Of a DNA stretch of 64,000 nucleotides, positions 31,587-40,879 are shown piece by piece. The notes beneath the pieces were generated by a model. It did no database searches. It was not told the origin of the DNA and saw nothing but the letters and a program-made list of their open reading frames with translations. How positions within the stretch are numbered: the first letter of the stretch is position 1; each line of letters opens with the position of its first letter. The translations under genes and the position numbers were made by a program. This stretch comes from G963666945 sp963666945 (GTDB taxonomy: Bacteria > Bacteroidota > Bacteroidia > Bacteroidales > Marinifilaceae), in assembly GCA_963666945.2 (NCBI GenBank), contig CAXXRT010000012.1:62001-126000 (forward strand). The letters are read 5' to 3'.

Positions 31587-32642
31587 TTGAGTATGTTTAG
31601 ATTTGCACATAATGAAATATTATACTTATTGCTTCTGATACCTGTCTTTACAGTCCTTTTTGTACTGGCAAGGAGGTCGAAGAAGAAAGCAATAATGCGA
31701 TTTGGGGATTTATCCGTAATCTCTCAACTGATGCCTCTGGTGTCTTTTAAACGACCTGTTTATAAGTTTTCTGTTCTTATGCTGTCCCTTGCTTTTATTA
31801 TATTGGGACTGGCAGGACCACAGTTTGGCAGTAAGCTACAGAAAGTTAAACGTAAAGGTGTTGAGATAGTAATTGCCCTCGATGTGTCAAACTCCATGCT
31901 CGCCAACGATATTAAACCCAATAGACTTGAAAAGGCCAAAAGGGCTATATCCGGATTGGTGGAAAAGCTGGGTGATGATAAGATAGGACTGGTGGTTTTT
32001 GCCGGAGAAGCCTATACTCAATTACCTATTACTTCCGATTATTCTTCAGCACGTCTGTTCCTGTCGGGGATAACTACCGATATAGTCCCAATTCAGGGTA
32101 CGGCTATCGGGGCTGCTATACAGCTTGCATCCAATTCGTTTACTCCCGAGAGTGAATCGAGCAAGGCTATTGTTGTTATTACCGATGGTGAGAACCATCA
32201 GGACGACGCCATTAAGGCTGCCGAAGCTGCCAGGGAAAAGGGAATCATTGTACACACTATAGGTATGGGACTTCCCGAAGGAGCTCCGGTACCTATAAAG
32301 GGAAAACCTGGGGTGTTCAGAAAAGATGCCAACGGTAATGTTGTGGTGACAAAGCTCGATGAAAATATGCTTAAGCAGATAGCCGCTGCAGGAGAGGGGG
32401 CTTATATCAGGGCCAACAATACAAATGTTGGGCTAAATGCTCTTTTTAAAGAGATTAATAAAATGGATAAAACCCTCCTTGAATCTAAGGTTTATGCGGA
32501 ATACGACGAGCGTTTCCAGTATTTTATACTTGCAGGGTTATTCTTCTTGCTTTTAGAGTTTTTATTGCTGGGAAGAAAAAACAGGAAGTTTATGAAGATA
32601 AATATTTTCGGAAAAAACGAACCGAAAACACAGGAGGCTTAA
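31587..32642 (+). CDS. batB: Aerotolerance protein BatB (membrane vWA)
   Basis: 351 residues, paralogue of BatA and 7 bases downstream of it. Membrane helices at the start (LYLLLLIPVFTVLFVLA; FSVLMLSLAFIILGLAG), MIDAS DVSNSM, QGTAIGAA and VITDGENHQDD, and a C-terminal helix YFILAGLFFLLLEFLLLG followed by a short basic tail. Confidence 0.93.
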   Translation: MSMFRFAHNEILYLLLLIPVFTVLFVLARRSKKKAIMRFGDLSVISQLMPLVSFKRPVYKFSVLMLSLAFIILGLAGPQFGSKLQKVKRKGVEIVIALDVSNSMLANDIKPNRLEKAKRAISGLVEKLGDDKIGLVVFAGEAYTQLPITSDYSSARLFLSGITTDIVPIQGTAIGAAIQLASNSFTPESESSKAIVVITDGENHQDDAIKAAEAAREKGIIVHTIGMGLPEGAPVPIKGKPGVFRKDANGNVVVTKLDENMLKQIAAAGEGAYIRANNTNVGLNALFKEINKMDKTLLESKVYAEYDERFQYFILAGLFFLLLEFLLLGRKNRKFMKINIFGKNEPKTQEA

Positions 32643-32847
32643 ACAGATAAGTCCGGATAAATTAATGTATAGAGAATGAGAGGAGCGGGCGGCTCCGGAT
32701 TGTGTATTAAAGTTTTGCACATTTATTAATACAAAATATATTGAACAAATGGACTGTCCATTATTTTAGAATTATTGACTGGAATTTTAATAATGATTAT
32801 AAAATAAGGTTAAGCTACATTTGAAAAATAAAATAAAACAAGTACAG
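32643..32847 (+). promoter_or_regulatory. batB-batC spacer with candidate internal promoter
   Basis: The only long gap (205 bases) inside the operon. It has a short hairpin GGAGC/GCTCC (32682-32696) and a perfect TAnnTTTG (TACATTTG) at 32816-32823, 24 bases before the batC ATG, but no clear -33 TTTG at normal spacing. batCDE may therefore have an extra promoter. Confidence 0.4.
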
Positions 32848-33639
32848 ATGAAGTATATAGTTTTTTCTTTGGTAATGGTTTTCAGCGTTTTGTCCCTTTC
32901 GGCACAAAAGGAAAGAAAATTTATCCGTCAGGGGAACGATCTTTTTAATAAAAACGATTTTGAGAAATCCGAAGTTGAATACCGTAAGGCACTAGATAAA
33001 AAAGATTCTTCTTTCGAAGGGGGATTCAATCTGGGTGATGCCATGTATAAGCAGAAAAAGTTTGAAGAGGCTTTAAATACTTTTCAGGATCTTGCCGCCA
33101 AAGAAAAAAACAAGGCTAATCTTGGAAAGATTTACCACAATATAGGTAATACCTATCTTTCAATGCAGAAACTGGACGAGGCTATTGATGCCTACAAGAA
33201 TTCGCTGCGCAATTCCCCTGATTCAAAAGAGACAAAGTATAATCTTGAATGGGCAAGGGCACAGAAAAAGCAACAGCAACAGCAGCAACAAAATAAGGAT
33301 CAGCAGAATAAAGATCAGAAAAATAAAGATCAGCAGGACAAGGATAAACAGGATCAACAGCAAAATAAAGATCAGAAGGACCAGAATAAGGATCAGAAGG
33401 ATCAGCAAAAAGATCAACAGAATAAGGATCAGCAAAAGCAAAACGAACAGAAAGACAAGAAGGATCAACAGCAGGATCAGGGAGAGAAAAAAGAGCAGAA
33501 AGGGAAAATTAGTGAAGATGCAGCCAAGAGATTACTTGAAGCCTTAGAGAATGATGAAAAGAAGGTGCAGGATAAAGTGAAAAAGGCCAAGGTAAAAGAG
33601 CAAAAAGCTAAAAAAAGAAAGATTTCCAAAGACTGGTAG
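32848..33639 (+). CDS. batC: TPR protein BatC with Q/K/D/N-rich tail
   Basis: 263 residues from ATG 32848. An in-frame TTG at 32821 gives a longer frame, but the ATG places a normal signal peptide (MKYIVFSLVMVFSVLSLSAQ) at the start. Residues about 25-135 hold three TPR repeats (NDLFNKNDFEKSEVEYRKAL; GKIYHNIGNTYLSMQKLDEA). Residues about 138-220 consist almost only of Q, K, D and N, followed by a charged helix rich in K/E. TPR proteins of bat operons presumably assemble BatA/BatB complexes in the periplasm. The low-complexity part is probably disordered. Confidence 0.85.
   Translation: MKYIVFSLVMVFSVLSLSAQKERKFIRQGNDLFNKNDFEKSEVEYRKALDKKDSSFEGGFNLGDAMYKQKKFEEALNTFQDLAAKEKNKANLGKIYHNIGNTYLSMQKLDEAIDAYKNSLRNSPDSKETKYNLEWARAQKKQQQQQQQNKDQQNKDQKNKDQQDKDKQDQQQNKDQKDQNKDQKDQQKDQQNKDQQKQNEQKDKKDQQQDQGEKKEQKGKISEDAAKRLLEALENDEKKVQDKVKKAKVKEQKAKKRKISKDW
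33259..33487 (+). repeat. Low-complexity in-frame repeats in batC
   Basis: Imperfect 9- and 12-base units of the types aaagatcag and aataaggatcag, all multiples of three, encoding QNKDQ-like units. About ten GATC sites occur within this stretch. Such repeats can gain or lose units without frame loss. Confidence 0.8.
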
Positions 33640-33683
33640 TATAATAACATTATTTTCGCATTTGAAAAAAATATTATAAGCAG

Positions 33684-35498
33684 ATGAATCGATTTATTAC
33701 AATATTGGTATTAATTTTTACAGTGGGCATTGCAAATGCACAAAAGGTAACATTTAATGCCTCTGCCCCAAGGGTTGTTGAGGTAGGTGAACAATTCCGG
33801 CTGACCTATTCCCTTAATAAAAAAGGTACGGGAATTAAGATTGGCAATATCGAGGGCTTCCAACTCCTTATGGGTCCCTCTGTGTCCCAGAGTTTCAGTA
33901 CTCAGATTATTAATGGTAAAATGACATCTCAGACAGATTACTCCTTCACCTATGTATTGATGGCTGAGAAAGAGGGGGTTTTTACCATTCCTTCGGCAAC
34001 AGTAAATGCCGATGGGAAAACTGTTGAGTCCAATACTCTTAAAATTGAGGTGGTTAAGGCTACAGAAAAGAAACAGGATACAAATTCTCAAAGAGGAAGG
34101 CCTCAGCAGAGAACTTATAGTATTACGGAAGATAATTTATTTGTTAAGGTTGAGGTCGATAGAAATTCCCTTTATCTGGGGGAATATGTTATTGCAAGCC
34201 TTAAGCTATACTCAAAAATTAATGTATCAAATCTGGGAAGATCGAAGTTTCCCGCTTTTGATGGATTTCTGACACAGGATATAGATATGCCTCAGCAGAT
34301 AACCCTGAAAAGGGAAAATGTGGGAGGTACTATTTATAATGTTGGAGAGCTAAGAAAACTTGTGTTGTTCCCTCAGCATAGCGGGGAGATTGTTATAGAT
34401 CCTTTCGAACTGGATGTATATGTGCGCCAGCGTATGCAGTCCTCCGGCGGTGGTTTCTTCGATGACTTTTTCGACAATTATCAGGATGTAAAGGTCAGCA
34501 GAAAAAGTAAGCCAATAAAGATTAGGGTAAAAGAACTGCCTGCTCAGGGTAAACCTCTCGGTTTTAAAGGTACTGTAGGTAATATTACAATGACATCATC
34601 CATAAGCAGGGATTCGGTACTGGCCAACGATGCTGTTACTCTTAAAGTCAGCCTGAAAGGTAATGGTAACCTTAAACTAATAGAACCACTCGATATTAAA
34701 TTCCCAGCGGATTTTGAAGTTTACGATCCTAAGACCTCTCAGGATATCACATCGGGTAAAAGGGGTACAAGCGGAACAGTGAGTTTCGAATATGTTGTAA
34801 TTCCCCGTTCCGCAGGTGATTATACAATACCTTCCTCGCAATTCAGTTATTTCGATCCAAAGGACAAGAAATACAAGCTTCTTAACACCAGGGAATTTGT
34901 TGTCCATGTTAAAAAAGGAAATCAAACAGCAAGCAGAGGCGATGTGGTAACATCATTTACCAAGGAAGATGTTAAGTTCATAGGTAAAGATATAAGGTAT
35001 ATCAAGACCGGTAAAGTTAATCTTAACTCCAAGGGTGAATTCTTCTTTGGTAGTATGAAATTTGTTCTTTTTTATCTTGTTTCACTTCTTCTTTTCGTAG
35101 TTGCAATATTGCTTAATCAGAGAAGAATCAAGAATAATGCTGATATAGCCAGGGTTAAAAACAAGAGGGCAACCAAGATTGCTAAAAAACGACTTAAGGC
35201 TGCGGAAGTTGGTATGAAATCCAATAAGAGGGAGGTGTTCTACGATGAATTACTGAAAGCCTTATGGGGATATACTTCCGATAAGCTGAATATTCCATTG
35301 TCCGACCTTTCAAGGGAGAATATCGCAGAGGTCTTCAGGCAAAGAGGATTGTCGGATGAGGATATAAATAATTATATGGAAATTCTTGATAGCTGCGAGT
35401 TTGCACGCTATGCACCGGCAAGCAGTGAAGGTGAGTTAGGCCATATGTATGACAAGACAACTGAAGTTATACTCAACCTGGAAAAAAACATTAAATAA
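33684..35498 (+). CDS. batD: Aerotolerance protein BatD
   Basis: 604 residues. Signal peptide 1-19 (ITILVLIFTVGIANAQ), several immunoglobulin-like beta domains (about 20-440) with the BatD motif VGEQFRLTYSLN near the start, one membrane helix at about 455-478 (FVLFYLVSLLLFVVAILL), and a cytoplasmic helical domain (EVFYDELLKALWGYTSDKLN) shared with the 29466 protein. A glycine-rich loop (MQSSGGGFFDDFFDNY) lies at about residue 252. Confidence 0.9.
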   Translation: MNRFITILVLIFTVGIANAQKVTFNASAPRVVEVGEQFRLTYSLNKKGTGIKIGNIEGFQLLMGPSVSQSFSTQIINGKMTSQTDYSFTYVLMAEKEGVFTIPSATVNADGKTVESNTLKIEVVKATEKKQDTNSQRGRPQQRTYSITEDNLFVKVEVDRNSLYLGEYVIASLKLYSKINVSNLGRSKFPAFDGFLTQDIDMPQQITLKRENVGGTIYNVGELRKLVLFPQHSGEIVIDPFELDVYVRQRMQSSGGGFFDDFFDNYQDVKVSRKSKPIKIRVKELPAQGKPLGFKGTVGNITMTSSISRDSVLANDAVTLKVSLKGNGNLKLIEPLDIKFPADFEVYDPKTSQDITSGKRGTSGTVSFEYVVIPRSAGDYTIPSSQFSYFDPKDKKYKLLNTREFVVHVKKGNQTASRGDVVTSFTKEDVKFIGKDIRYIKTGKVNLNSKGEFFFGSMKFVLFYLVSLLLFVVAILLNQRRIKNNADIARVKNKRATKIAKKRLKAAEVGMKSNKREVFYDELLKALWGYTSDKLNIPLSDLSRENIAEVFRQRGLSDEDINNYMEILDSCEFARYAPASSEGELGHMYDKTTEVILNLEKNIK

Positions 35499-35525
35499 GA
35501 ACGTTAGCTTAAAAACTATATAAAG

Positions 35526-36275
35526 ATGAACCGAATATATTTAGTACTGTTGGCATTGATGTTTTCTTTTAATCTTTCGGCTCAGGAAGGTTCAATGAAG
35601 GATGCCAATAATTTATATCAATCAGGGAAATTCAAAGAGGCCGTTGAGGCTTATGAAAACATTATAAAGACTAATCAGGAGGCTCCTGAACTTTACTTTA
35701 ATCTTGGTAATGCATATTACAAGACAGGAAATGTTCCTGCCGCAATATTGAACTACGAGAGGGCTCTTTTGCTTTCTCCCGGAGATAGCGATATTAAGTA
35801 TAACCTTGAGATGAGCAGAAAAATGGTTGTTGATAAACTGGAGGCTATCCCTCAGTTTTTCCTTAACCGTTGGATAAATGGTATTGTAATGACTATGTCC
35901 TCCAATGCCTGGGCATGGGTTTCTATTGTTACTTTTATTTTGGTGCTGGTATTGGCCTTAGCTTTTTTCTTTTCATCAACAACATCGCTTAAGAAGCTAT
36001 CGTTTGGTCTTGCAATAATATTGCTATTAATGTCAGTTACCGCCTTCAGCTTCTCTTACTCACAAAAGAAAAAGCTGGAGAACAGGAATCAGGCTATAAT
36101 ATTTGCACCCAGTGTTACCATAAAGGGCTCCCCCGATGAAAGCGGAACAGATCTTTTCCTTTTACACGAAGGAACAAAGGTGAAAGTGCTTGAAACACTT
36201 GGTGAGTGGGCTAATATTCAGGTAAGTGACGGTAACGAAGGATGGATAGCTCAGTCGGCTATTGAAATTATTTAG
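35526..36275 (+). CDS. batE: BatE: TPR and SH3-like membrane protein
   Basis: 249 residues. Signal peptide (ending LSAQ), two TPR units (NNLYQSGKFKEAVEAYENII; YFNLGNAYYKTGNVPAAILN), two membrane helices (about 125-146 and 154-172), and a C-terminal bacterial SH3 domain (KGSPDESGTDLFLLHEGTKV, then GEWANIQVSDGNEGWI). It is the last gene of the bat operon; 81 bases to dnaX, with TATCTTTA near 36319 as a weak -7 candidate. Confidence 0.88.
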   Translation: MNRIYLVLLALMFSFNLSAQEGSMKDANNLYQSGKFKEAVEAYENIIKTNQEAPELYFNLGNAYYKTGNVPAAILNYERALLLSPGDSDIKYNLEMSRKMVVDKLEAIPQFFLNRWINGIVMTMSSNAWAWVSIVTFILVLVLALAFFFSSTTSLKKLSFGLAIILLLMSVTAFSFSYSQKKKLENRNQAIIFAPSVTIKGSPDESGTDLFLLHEGTKVKVLETLGEWANIQVSDGNEGWIAQSAIEII

Positions 36276-36356
36276 GCAAATACTTTTTTACATATCTTTT
36301 AGTAATAAGATTCTTTTCCTATCTTTACGCTTGAAAAAGAATCTAACTATTTCTGT

Positions 36357-37466
36357 ATGGAAAACTTTATAGTTTCGGCAAGAAAATATCGTCCATCGAC
36401 ATTCGATCTGGTAGTGGGGCAACCCTCCATTACAACTACTCTTAAGAATGCCATAAAAAACAATCATCTGGCACATGCTTATTTGTTTTGTGGACCAAGG
36501 GGTGTTGGTAAAACTACCTGTGCCCGTATATTTGCCAAGACTATTAATTGTTTTAATCTAACGGAAAAAGGGGAGGCTTGTAACCAGTGTGAATCATGCC
36601 AGAGTTTTAACTCATCGCGCTCATACAATATCCACGAACTCGATGCTGCCTCAAACAATTCAGTAGAGGATATACGAAATCTTATTGATCAGGTACGCAT
36701 CCCACCACAGATTGGGAAATACAGTATCTATATTATCGATGAGGTTCATATGCTGAGTTCAGCTGCTTTTAATGCATTCTTAAAAACATTGGAAGAACCG
36801 CCTGCTCATGCAATATTTATTCTTGCAACTACCGAGAAGCATAAAATACTGCCGACCATATTATCCCGCTGTCAGATATTCGACTTTAACAGGATAACTG
36901 TATCGGATACTGTTGAACATCTTCTGTATATTGCAAACAACGAGGGTGTGACAGTCGATGAAGAGGCTCTTAATGTAGTGGCTCAAAAAGCCGACGGAGC
37001 AATGAGGGATGCCCTTTCTATCTTCGACCAGTTGGTTAGTTTCTGCGGAAAGCAACTTACTTACGAGGGGGTAATAGAAACTCTTAATGTGCTGGATTAC
37101 GAGTATTACTTCCGTCTTGTCAATTGCTTCCGTGAGGGTAAGGTAGCCGAGACTCTTATAGTGTTCAACGAAATACTCGAAAAGGGATTCGATGCCCTTC
37201 ATTTTATCAATGGTCTTGGTAAACACTTAAGAGATGTTCTGGTTTGTAAAGATCAGATATCCGTTCAGCTTCTTGAAGTCAGCGGTAAGATAAAAGAGAG
37301 ATATATCACTCAGGCTAAGGAATGTGCACAGGACTTCCTGTATGAGGCACTAAAAATCACCGACCAGTGTGATATACAGTACCGTCAGAGTACAGAGAAA
37401 CGATTGTGTGTTGAGATAGCCTTGATAAGGCTGGCACAGATCGAGGAGCTAAAAAAAAAAGCTTAG
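36357..37466 (+). CDS. dnaX: DNA polymerase III gamma subunit (in-frame product of dnaX)
   Basis: 369 residues. AAA+ clamp-loader ATPase: FCGPRGVGKTTCARIFAKTI (Walker A), a zinc module CNQCESCQSF with its upstream Cys (NCF), YIIDEVHMLSSAAFNAFLKT (Walker B), SRC (arginine finger) and domain III helices up to AQIEELKKKA. The zero-frame stop TAG (37464-37466) comes right after a run of ten A, at the point where domain III ends. This product thus corresponds to the gamma form of E. coli. The tau part lies in the -1 frame (see next entries). Confidence 0.92.
   Translation: MENFIVSARKYRPSTFDLVVGQPSITTTLKNAIKNNHLAHAYLFCGPRGVGKTTCARIFAKTINCFNLTEKGEACNQCESCQSFNSSRSYNIHELDAASNNSVEDIRNLIDQVRIPPQIGKYSIYIIDEVHMLSSAAFNAFLKTLEEPPAHAIFILATTEKHKILPTILSRCQIFDFNRITVSDTVEHLLYIANNEGVTVDEEALNVVAQKADGAMRDALSIFDQLVSFCGKQLTYEGVIETLNVLDYEYYFRLVNCFREGKVAETLIVFNEILEKGFDALHFINGLGKHLRDVLVCKDQISVQLLEVSGKIKERYITQAKECAQDFLYEALKITDQCDIQYRQSTEKRLCVEIALIRLAQIEELKKKA
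37451..37460 (+). promoter_or_regulatory. A10 slippery site in dnaX
   Basis: CT-A10-GCTTAG. The zero frame reads CTA AAA AAA AAA GCT TAG. A -1 shift gives AAA AGC TTA GTA TCT and continues without stops to 38095. Known dnaX genes shift at A AAA AAG (E. coli, ribosomal) or slip in an A9 run (Thermus, transcriptional). The long uniform run resembles the second type. I see no strong hairpin just downstream. Confidence 0.65.
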
Positions 37467-38095
37467 TATCTAAATCTGACAAACCATTAATTCTTAAGAT
37501 TAAGGGTAGTAAATCTATACTTCCCGGAGAGCAACCTCCTGCTTCCAATAAGGCTAAGTCAGTCAGTATCAATAATGCTCCGGCTTCAGATGCAGATGTG
37601 ACCGTGCGAAAGGTATCACGACCAAGGACAGTTTCTATAACAGAGGGACTGGCTATGGGGTTTGATTCTTTAAGGGAAAGAAAAAGTACTTATAAGACAG
37701 AGGTTAAGGAAAAAGCAGAGGTTATTGGAACCGATAGCTTTTCTGTTGAGGCGGTCGTTAAGGTAATAAATGAGTTTGTGAAAGAGCAGAATATTGGTGC
37801 TTCAAGGAAAACGGCATTTACATCATATAAACCCGAGATAAAGGATATATCAAATATTACGTTTATTGTTGAAAACAGCTACGAAGAAGATGCTATTAAG
37901 GAATACAGAGGAGGATTGGTAAGGAGTCTTAGGAAAAAGCTAAACAACAAAAATATAGAGGTGTTTACAAGAATGGTGGAAGCCGGTGAAGAAAAAATCC
38001 TTTTGGTAACAGATAAACAACGATATGATTATCTTGTGGATAAGTATCCGGCTCTTGACAAGCTGAGGAAAACCTTTAGTCTTGATTTACAGTAA
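37467..38095 (+). CDS. dnaX: C-terminal (tau-specific) part of dnaX in the -1 frame
   Basis: The -1 frame is open from the A10 run to 38095, adding about 210 residues. A hinge (KSLVSKSDKPLILKIKGSKS, IPPGEQPPA-like) is followed by a region from 37598 (TVRKVSRPRTVSI...) to the end. The C-terminal globular part (YRGGLVRSLRKKLNNKNIEV, DYLVDKYPALDKLRKTFSLD) matches the character of the C-terminal domain of Bacteroidota DnaX. Together the two frames give about 580 residues, a normal full length. The start at 37598 is not a real gene start: translation requires the shift, or the genome needs a one-base correction. Confidence 0.8.
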
Positions 38096-38137
38096 TATAT
38101 ATAACTGGATATTATTAACATTTTAAAAATTAAACAG

Positions 38138-38653
38138 ATGAAACTAAACAAAAGAGTTGAAGATGTTTTAAACAAGCAAATTAATGCAGAATTATGGTCT
38201 GCATATCTTTATTTATCAATGTCAACATACCTTGAATCAGAAGGTCTAAGCGGTTTTGCCAACTGGATGCGTGTACAGTACCAGGAAGAGACTTCTCATG
38301 CAATGAAGATTCTTGACTATGTTAACGAAAGAAGTGGAAGAGTAATTCTTGAGCCTATCGCTGAGGTGCCTACAGCATGGAAAAATGTTGAAGAAGTATT
38401 CCAGGCTACTTACGATCATGAGTGTCATGTATCTGAGTTGATTAACAACTGTGTTACTGTTGCTATGGAAGAGAAAGATTACGCAACATCTAATATGCTA
38501 CAGTGGTTTGTTGACGAACAGGTAGAGGAAGAAGCAAATGCTTCGGAACTTCTTGACCAGCTTAAAATGCTTGGTGGTGCCGGTCATGGTTTATTTATGA
38601 TGAACAAAGAATTAGCTGCAAGAGTATTTGTTGACGATACACAGAAAGCTTAA
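38138..38653 (+). CDS. ftnA: Ferritin (FtnA-type)
   Basis: 171 residues, four-helix-bundle ferritin. The ferroxidase ligands lie in NAEL-WSAYLYLSMS (Glu), QEETSHAMKILDYV (Glu-x-x-His), and VDEQVEEEANASELLDQLK (Gln/Glu). It stores iron as a 24-mer and protects from oxidative damage. Monocistronic, with its own terminator. Confidence 0.95.
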   Translation: MKLNKRVEDVLNKQINAELWSAYLYLSMSTYLESEGLSGFANWMRVQYQEETSHAMKILDYVNERSGRVILEPIAEVPTAWKNVEEVFQATYDHECHVSELINNCVTVAMEEKDYATSNMLQWFVDEQVEEEANASELLDQLKMLGGAGHGLFMMNKELAARVFVDDTQKA

Positions 38654-38673
38654 TAAGCTTTAAAAATATTTTT

Positions 38674-38707
38674 AGCCTGGGTTCTGTTTTCGGAACTCAG
38701 GCTTTTT
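38674..38707 (+). terminator. Ferritin terminator
   Basis: 11-bp stem AGCCTGGGTTC/GAACTCAGGCT (one G-T pair) with an 8-nt loop and a T5 tract, 21 bases after the ftnA stop. Confidence 0.85.
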
Positions 38708-38752
38708 AGTATTATTTAACCATTATCAGTCTTTATTTTTATCCTATCTTTT

Positions 38753-38760
38753 TATTTTTG
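38753..38760 (+). promoter_or_regulatory. Candidate -7 element of the RidA gene
   Basis: TATTTTTG (TAnnTTTG) 32 bases before the ATG at 38792. No good -33 element was found at 19-21 bases. Confidence 0.35.
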
Positions 38761-38791
38761 CCTTTCATTTATTAATAAAAAATTTATAGAT

Positions 38792-39142
38792 ATGTCTATT
38801 AAAAGAATTGACTCTACACCCAGAATGAGCCGTATTGTTGAGCATGGTAATACAATTTATCTTTGCGGTCAGACAGCAAAAGATGCTACTAAAGATATAA
38901 AAGAACAGACTATTACCACACTTGAAAAGGTTGAAGAACTATTGGGAAAGGCCGGTTCTGATAAAAAACATATTCTTTCAGTTACAATCTATATCCGTGA
39001 TATGAAGGACTTTGAGGCAATGAACGAAGTTTGGGACGCATGGGTAGAAGATGGTTATCAGCCGGCAAGAGCCTGTGTAGAGGCAAGAATGGCCCGTCCT
39101 GAACTGTTGGTTGAGATGTCGGTTATCGCAGCTAAAAATTAA
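38792..39142 (+). CDS. RidA/YjgF family protein
   Basis: 116 residues, a trimeric fold of the YjgF/YER057c/UK114 family. ACVEARMARPELLVEMSVIA carries the conserved Arg that binds the carboxylate of enamine/imine substrates in active RidA proteins, and GNTIYLCGQTAKD the first conserved strand. It probably removes reactive 2-aminoacrylate-type intermediates formed by PLP enzymes. Subfamily is not certain, since the N-terminus differs from classical RidA. Confidence 0.85.
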   Translation: MSIKRIDSTPRMSRIVEHGNTIYLCGQTAKDATKDIKEQTITTLEKVEELLGKAGSDKKHILSVTIYIRDMKDFEAMNEVWDAWVEDGYQPARACVEARMARPELLVEMSVIAAKN

Positions 39143-39315
39143 GAAAATCACATACACAGAAAGGAGTTTTTATAAAGCTCCTTTTGTTTTTACTCCCCGG
39201 TATTTTTAGAATTTCCCCAAAACGAATATTTATGCTGCATGACATATTGTTTCTTCTTTTCTTTTTTGCTTAATTTGTCCTACACTAAGCAATAAGCAAT
39301 TAAAATTTTGCAGTT

Positions 39316-40818
39316 ATGAATGAAAAAATGTTTAATATGAACCCTGATATTCTGGTGCGCTATATTCAGAAGCCCAGAGAGGAGTTCACTAAGAACGATA
39401 TCATCTCTTTTGTTGAAGAGTATGGAATAGAGATGTTGAATTTTAGATATCTTGCTGAAGACGGGAAGCTAAAGACACTTAATTTTGTTATAAGCAGCCA
39501 GGAGCACCTGGAAAGTATATTGAATTGCGGTGAAAGAGTAGATGGCTCAAGTCTTTTCTCTTTTATCTGTGCCGGTTCAAGCGACCTGTATGTAATCCCT
39601 AAATTCAGGACAGCATTTGTCAATCCATTCGAAGAAATCCCAACATTGGAAATCCTTTGTTCGTTTTACGATGCAAACGGAAAACCTCTTGAGAGTTCTC
39701 CCGAATATATTATGAACAAAGCTCATGAAGCATTGAAAGAGTCAACAGGATATTCTTTCAAATGTATGGGAGAGCTTGAGTATTATATCTCTGCACCTAT
39801 CGAAGGTATTTACAGAAGTAAAGAGCAGAGAGGGTACCACGAGTCTTCTCCGTTTGTTAAGTGGGAAGGATTAAGAAGAGAAGCTATCCGTTTAATCGCC
39901 GAGTGTGGTGGTAAAGTAAAATACGGACACACAGAGGTAGGATCGTTTACATACGAAAACTACAGCTACGAGCAGCACGAAATAGAATTCCTTCCTGTTG
40001 CCCCTGAGCATGCAGTACAGGATTTATTAATCGCTAAGTGGATAGTAAGAAAACTTGCCGCAAGAGAGAACGCTCTTGTCAGCTGGGCTCCAAAAATTAC
40101 TGAAGGTAATGCAGGTAGCGGTCTTCATATCCACATGTTATTGGAAAAAGACGGTAAGAACGTTTGTATAGAAGATGGAAAACTAAGCGATGCTGCTAAA
40201 AGTGGTATCTCGGGTGTTCTTGATCTTGCCACAGCCCTTACTGCTTTCGGTAACACTATACCTACATCTTATTTAAGACTTGTTCCTCATCAGGAAGCGC
40301 CAACTTACGTATGCTGGGGAGACAGAAACCGTTCAGTTCTTGTGAGGGTACCTCTAGGATGGACAAACGGTGTGGATATGGTAAGAGATGCCAACCCATT
40401 CGACGGAGCATCAGCAAGTCCTGAAGGAAAGCAGACATTCGAATTCCGTGTGCCTGATGGTTCGGCTGACTTATATCTTCTTATCGCTGGTCTTATAGTA
40501 GGTGTTAAGCGTGGTCTTGAAAACAAAGATGCAGTTAAAAATGCAGAAGCACACTATGCACCTGTTGATATATTCAGCGATGAGTACAAAGATAAACTGG
40601 ATACTCTTGAGCAATTGCCAGGAAGCTGTTGGGATTCAGCAATCTGCCTTGAAGAGAAAAGAGCCGCTTTCGAAAAAGACGGTATTTTCCCTGCAGGAAC
40701 AATCGACGCATTGATTGCCAACCTTAAGAGCTATAACGATAAAGGTCTTAACGAAAAACTATTGGGAAGAACAAAAGATACAATGGATGTGGTTAAAAAA
40801 TACATTCACTGTCAGTAA
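39316..40818 (+). CDS. glnA: Glutamine synthetase
   Basis: 500 residues, type I family. Visible are the catalytic-domain blocks FKCMGELEYYIS (metal-binding Glu), NAGSGLHIHMLLEKDG (His of the active site), TSYLRLVPHQEAPTYVCWGD, NRSVLVRVP (substrate Arg), and FEFRVPDGSADLYL (metal Glu and Arg). It makes glutamine from glutamate, ammonia and ATP. A classical Tyr adenylylation site (NLYDLP) is not seen. Monocistronic with a strong terminator. Confidence 0.92.
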   Translation: MNEKMFNMNPDILVRYIQKPREEFTKNDIISFVEEYGIEMLNFRYLAEDGKLKTLNFVISSQEHLESILNCGERVDGSSLFSFICAGSSDLYVIPKFRTAFVNPFEEIPTLEILCSFYDANGKPLESSPEYIMNKAHEALKESTGYSFKCMGELEYYISAPIEGIYRSKEQRGYHESSPFVKWEGLRREAIRLIAECGGKVKYGHTEVGSFTYENYSYEQHEIEFLPVAPEHAVQDLLIAKWIVRKLAARENALVSWAPKITEGNAGSGLHIHMLLEKDGKNVCIEDGKLSDAAKSGISGVLDLATALTAFGNTIPTSYLRLVPHQEAPTYVCWGDRNRSVLVRVPLGWTNGVDMVRDANPFDGASASPEGKQTFEFRVPDGSADLYLLIAGLIVGVKRGLENKDAVKNAEAHYAPVDIFSDEYKDKLDTLEQLPGSCWDSAICLEEKRAAFEKDGIFPAGTIDALIANLKSYNDKGLNEKLLGRTKDTMDVVKKYIHCQ

Positions 40819-40847
40819 ACCCTGATTGTTTACACAAAAATATATAA

Positions 40848-40879
40848 AGAGTGCTCAAATTGTTGAGTGCTCTTTTTTT
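40848..40879 (+). terminator. glnA terminator
   Basis: Perfect 11-bp stem AGAGTGCTCAA/TTGAGTGCTCT with a 4-nt loop, then T7. Confidence 0.9.

Noticed and set aside
33223..33468. Leu/Ile-rich antisense frame resembling a membrane protein
   Set aside because: It is the complement of the Q/K/D/N repeat in batC, which necessarily gives hydrophobic codons.
33185..33547. 120-codon Arg/Lys/Ile-rich frame overlapping batC
   Set aside because: It is a shifted reading of the same repeats; batC has signal peptide and TPR motifs.
37598..38095. Separate gene downstream of dnaX
   Set aside because: The -1 frame is open back to the A10 run without a start, and the sequence is the expected DnaX C-terminus; it is part of dnaX.
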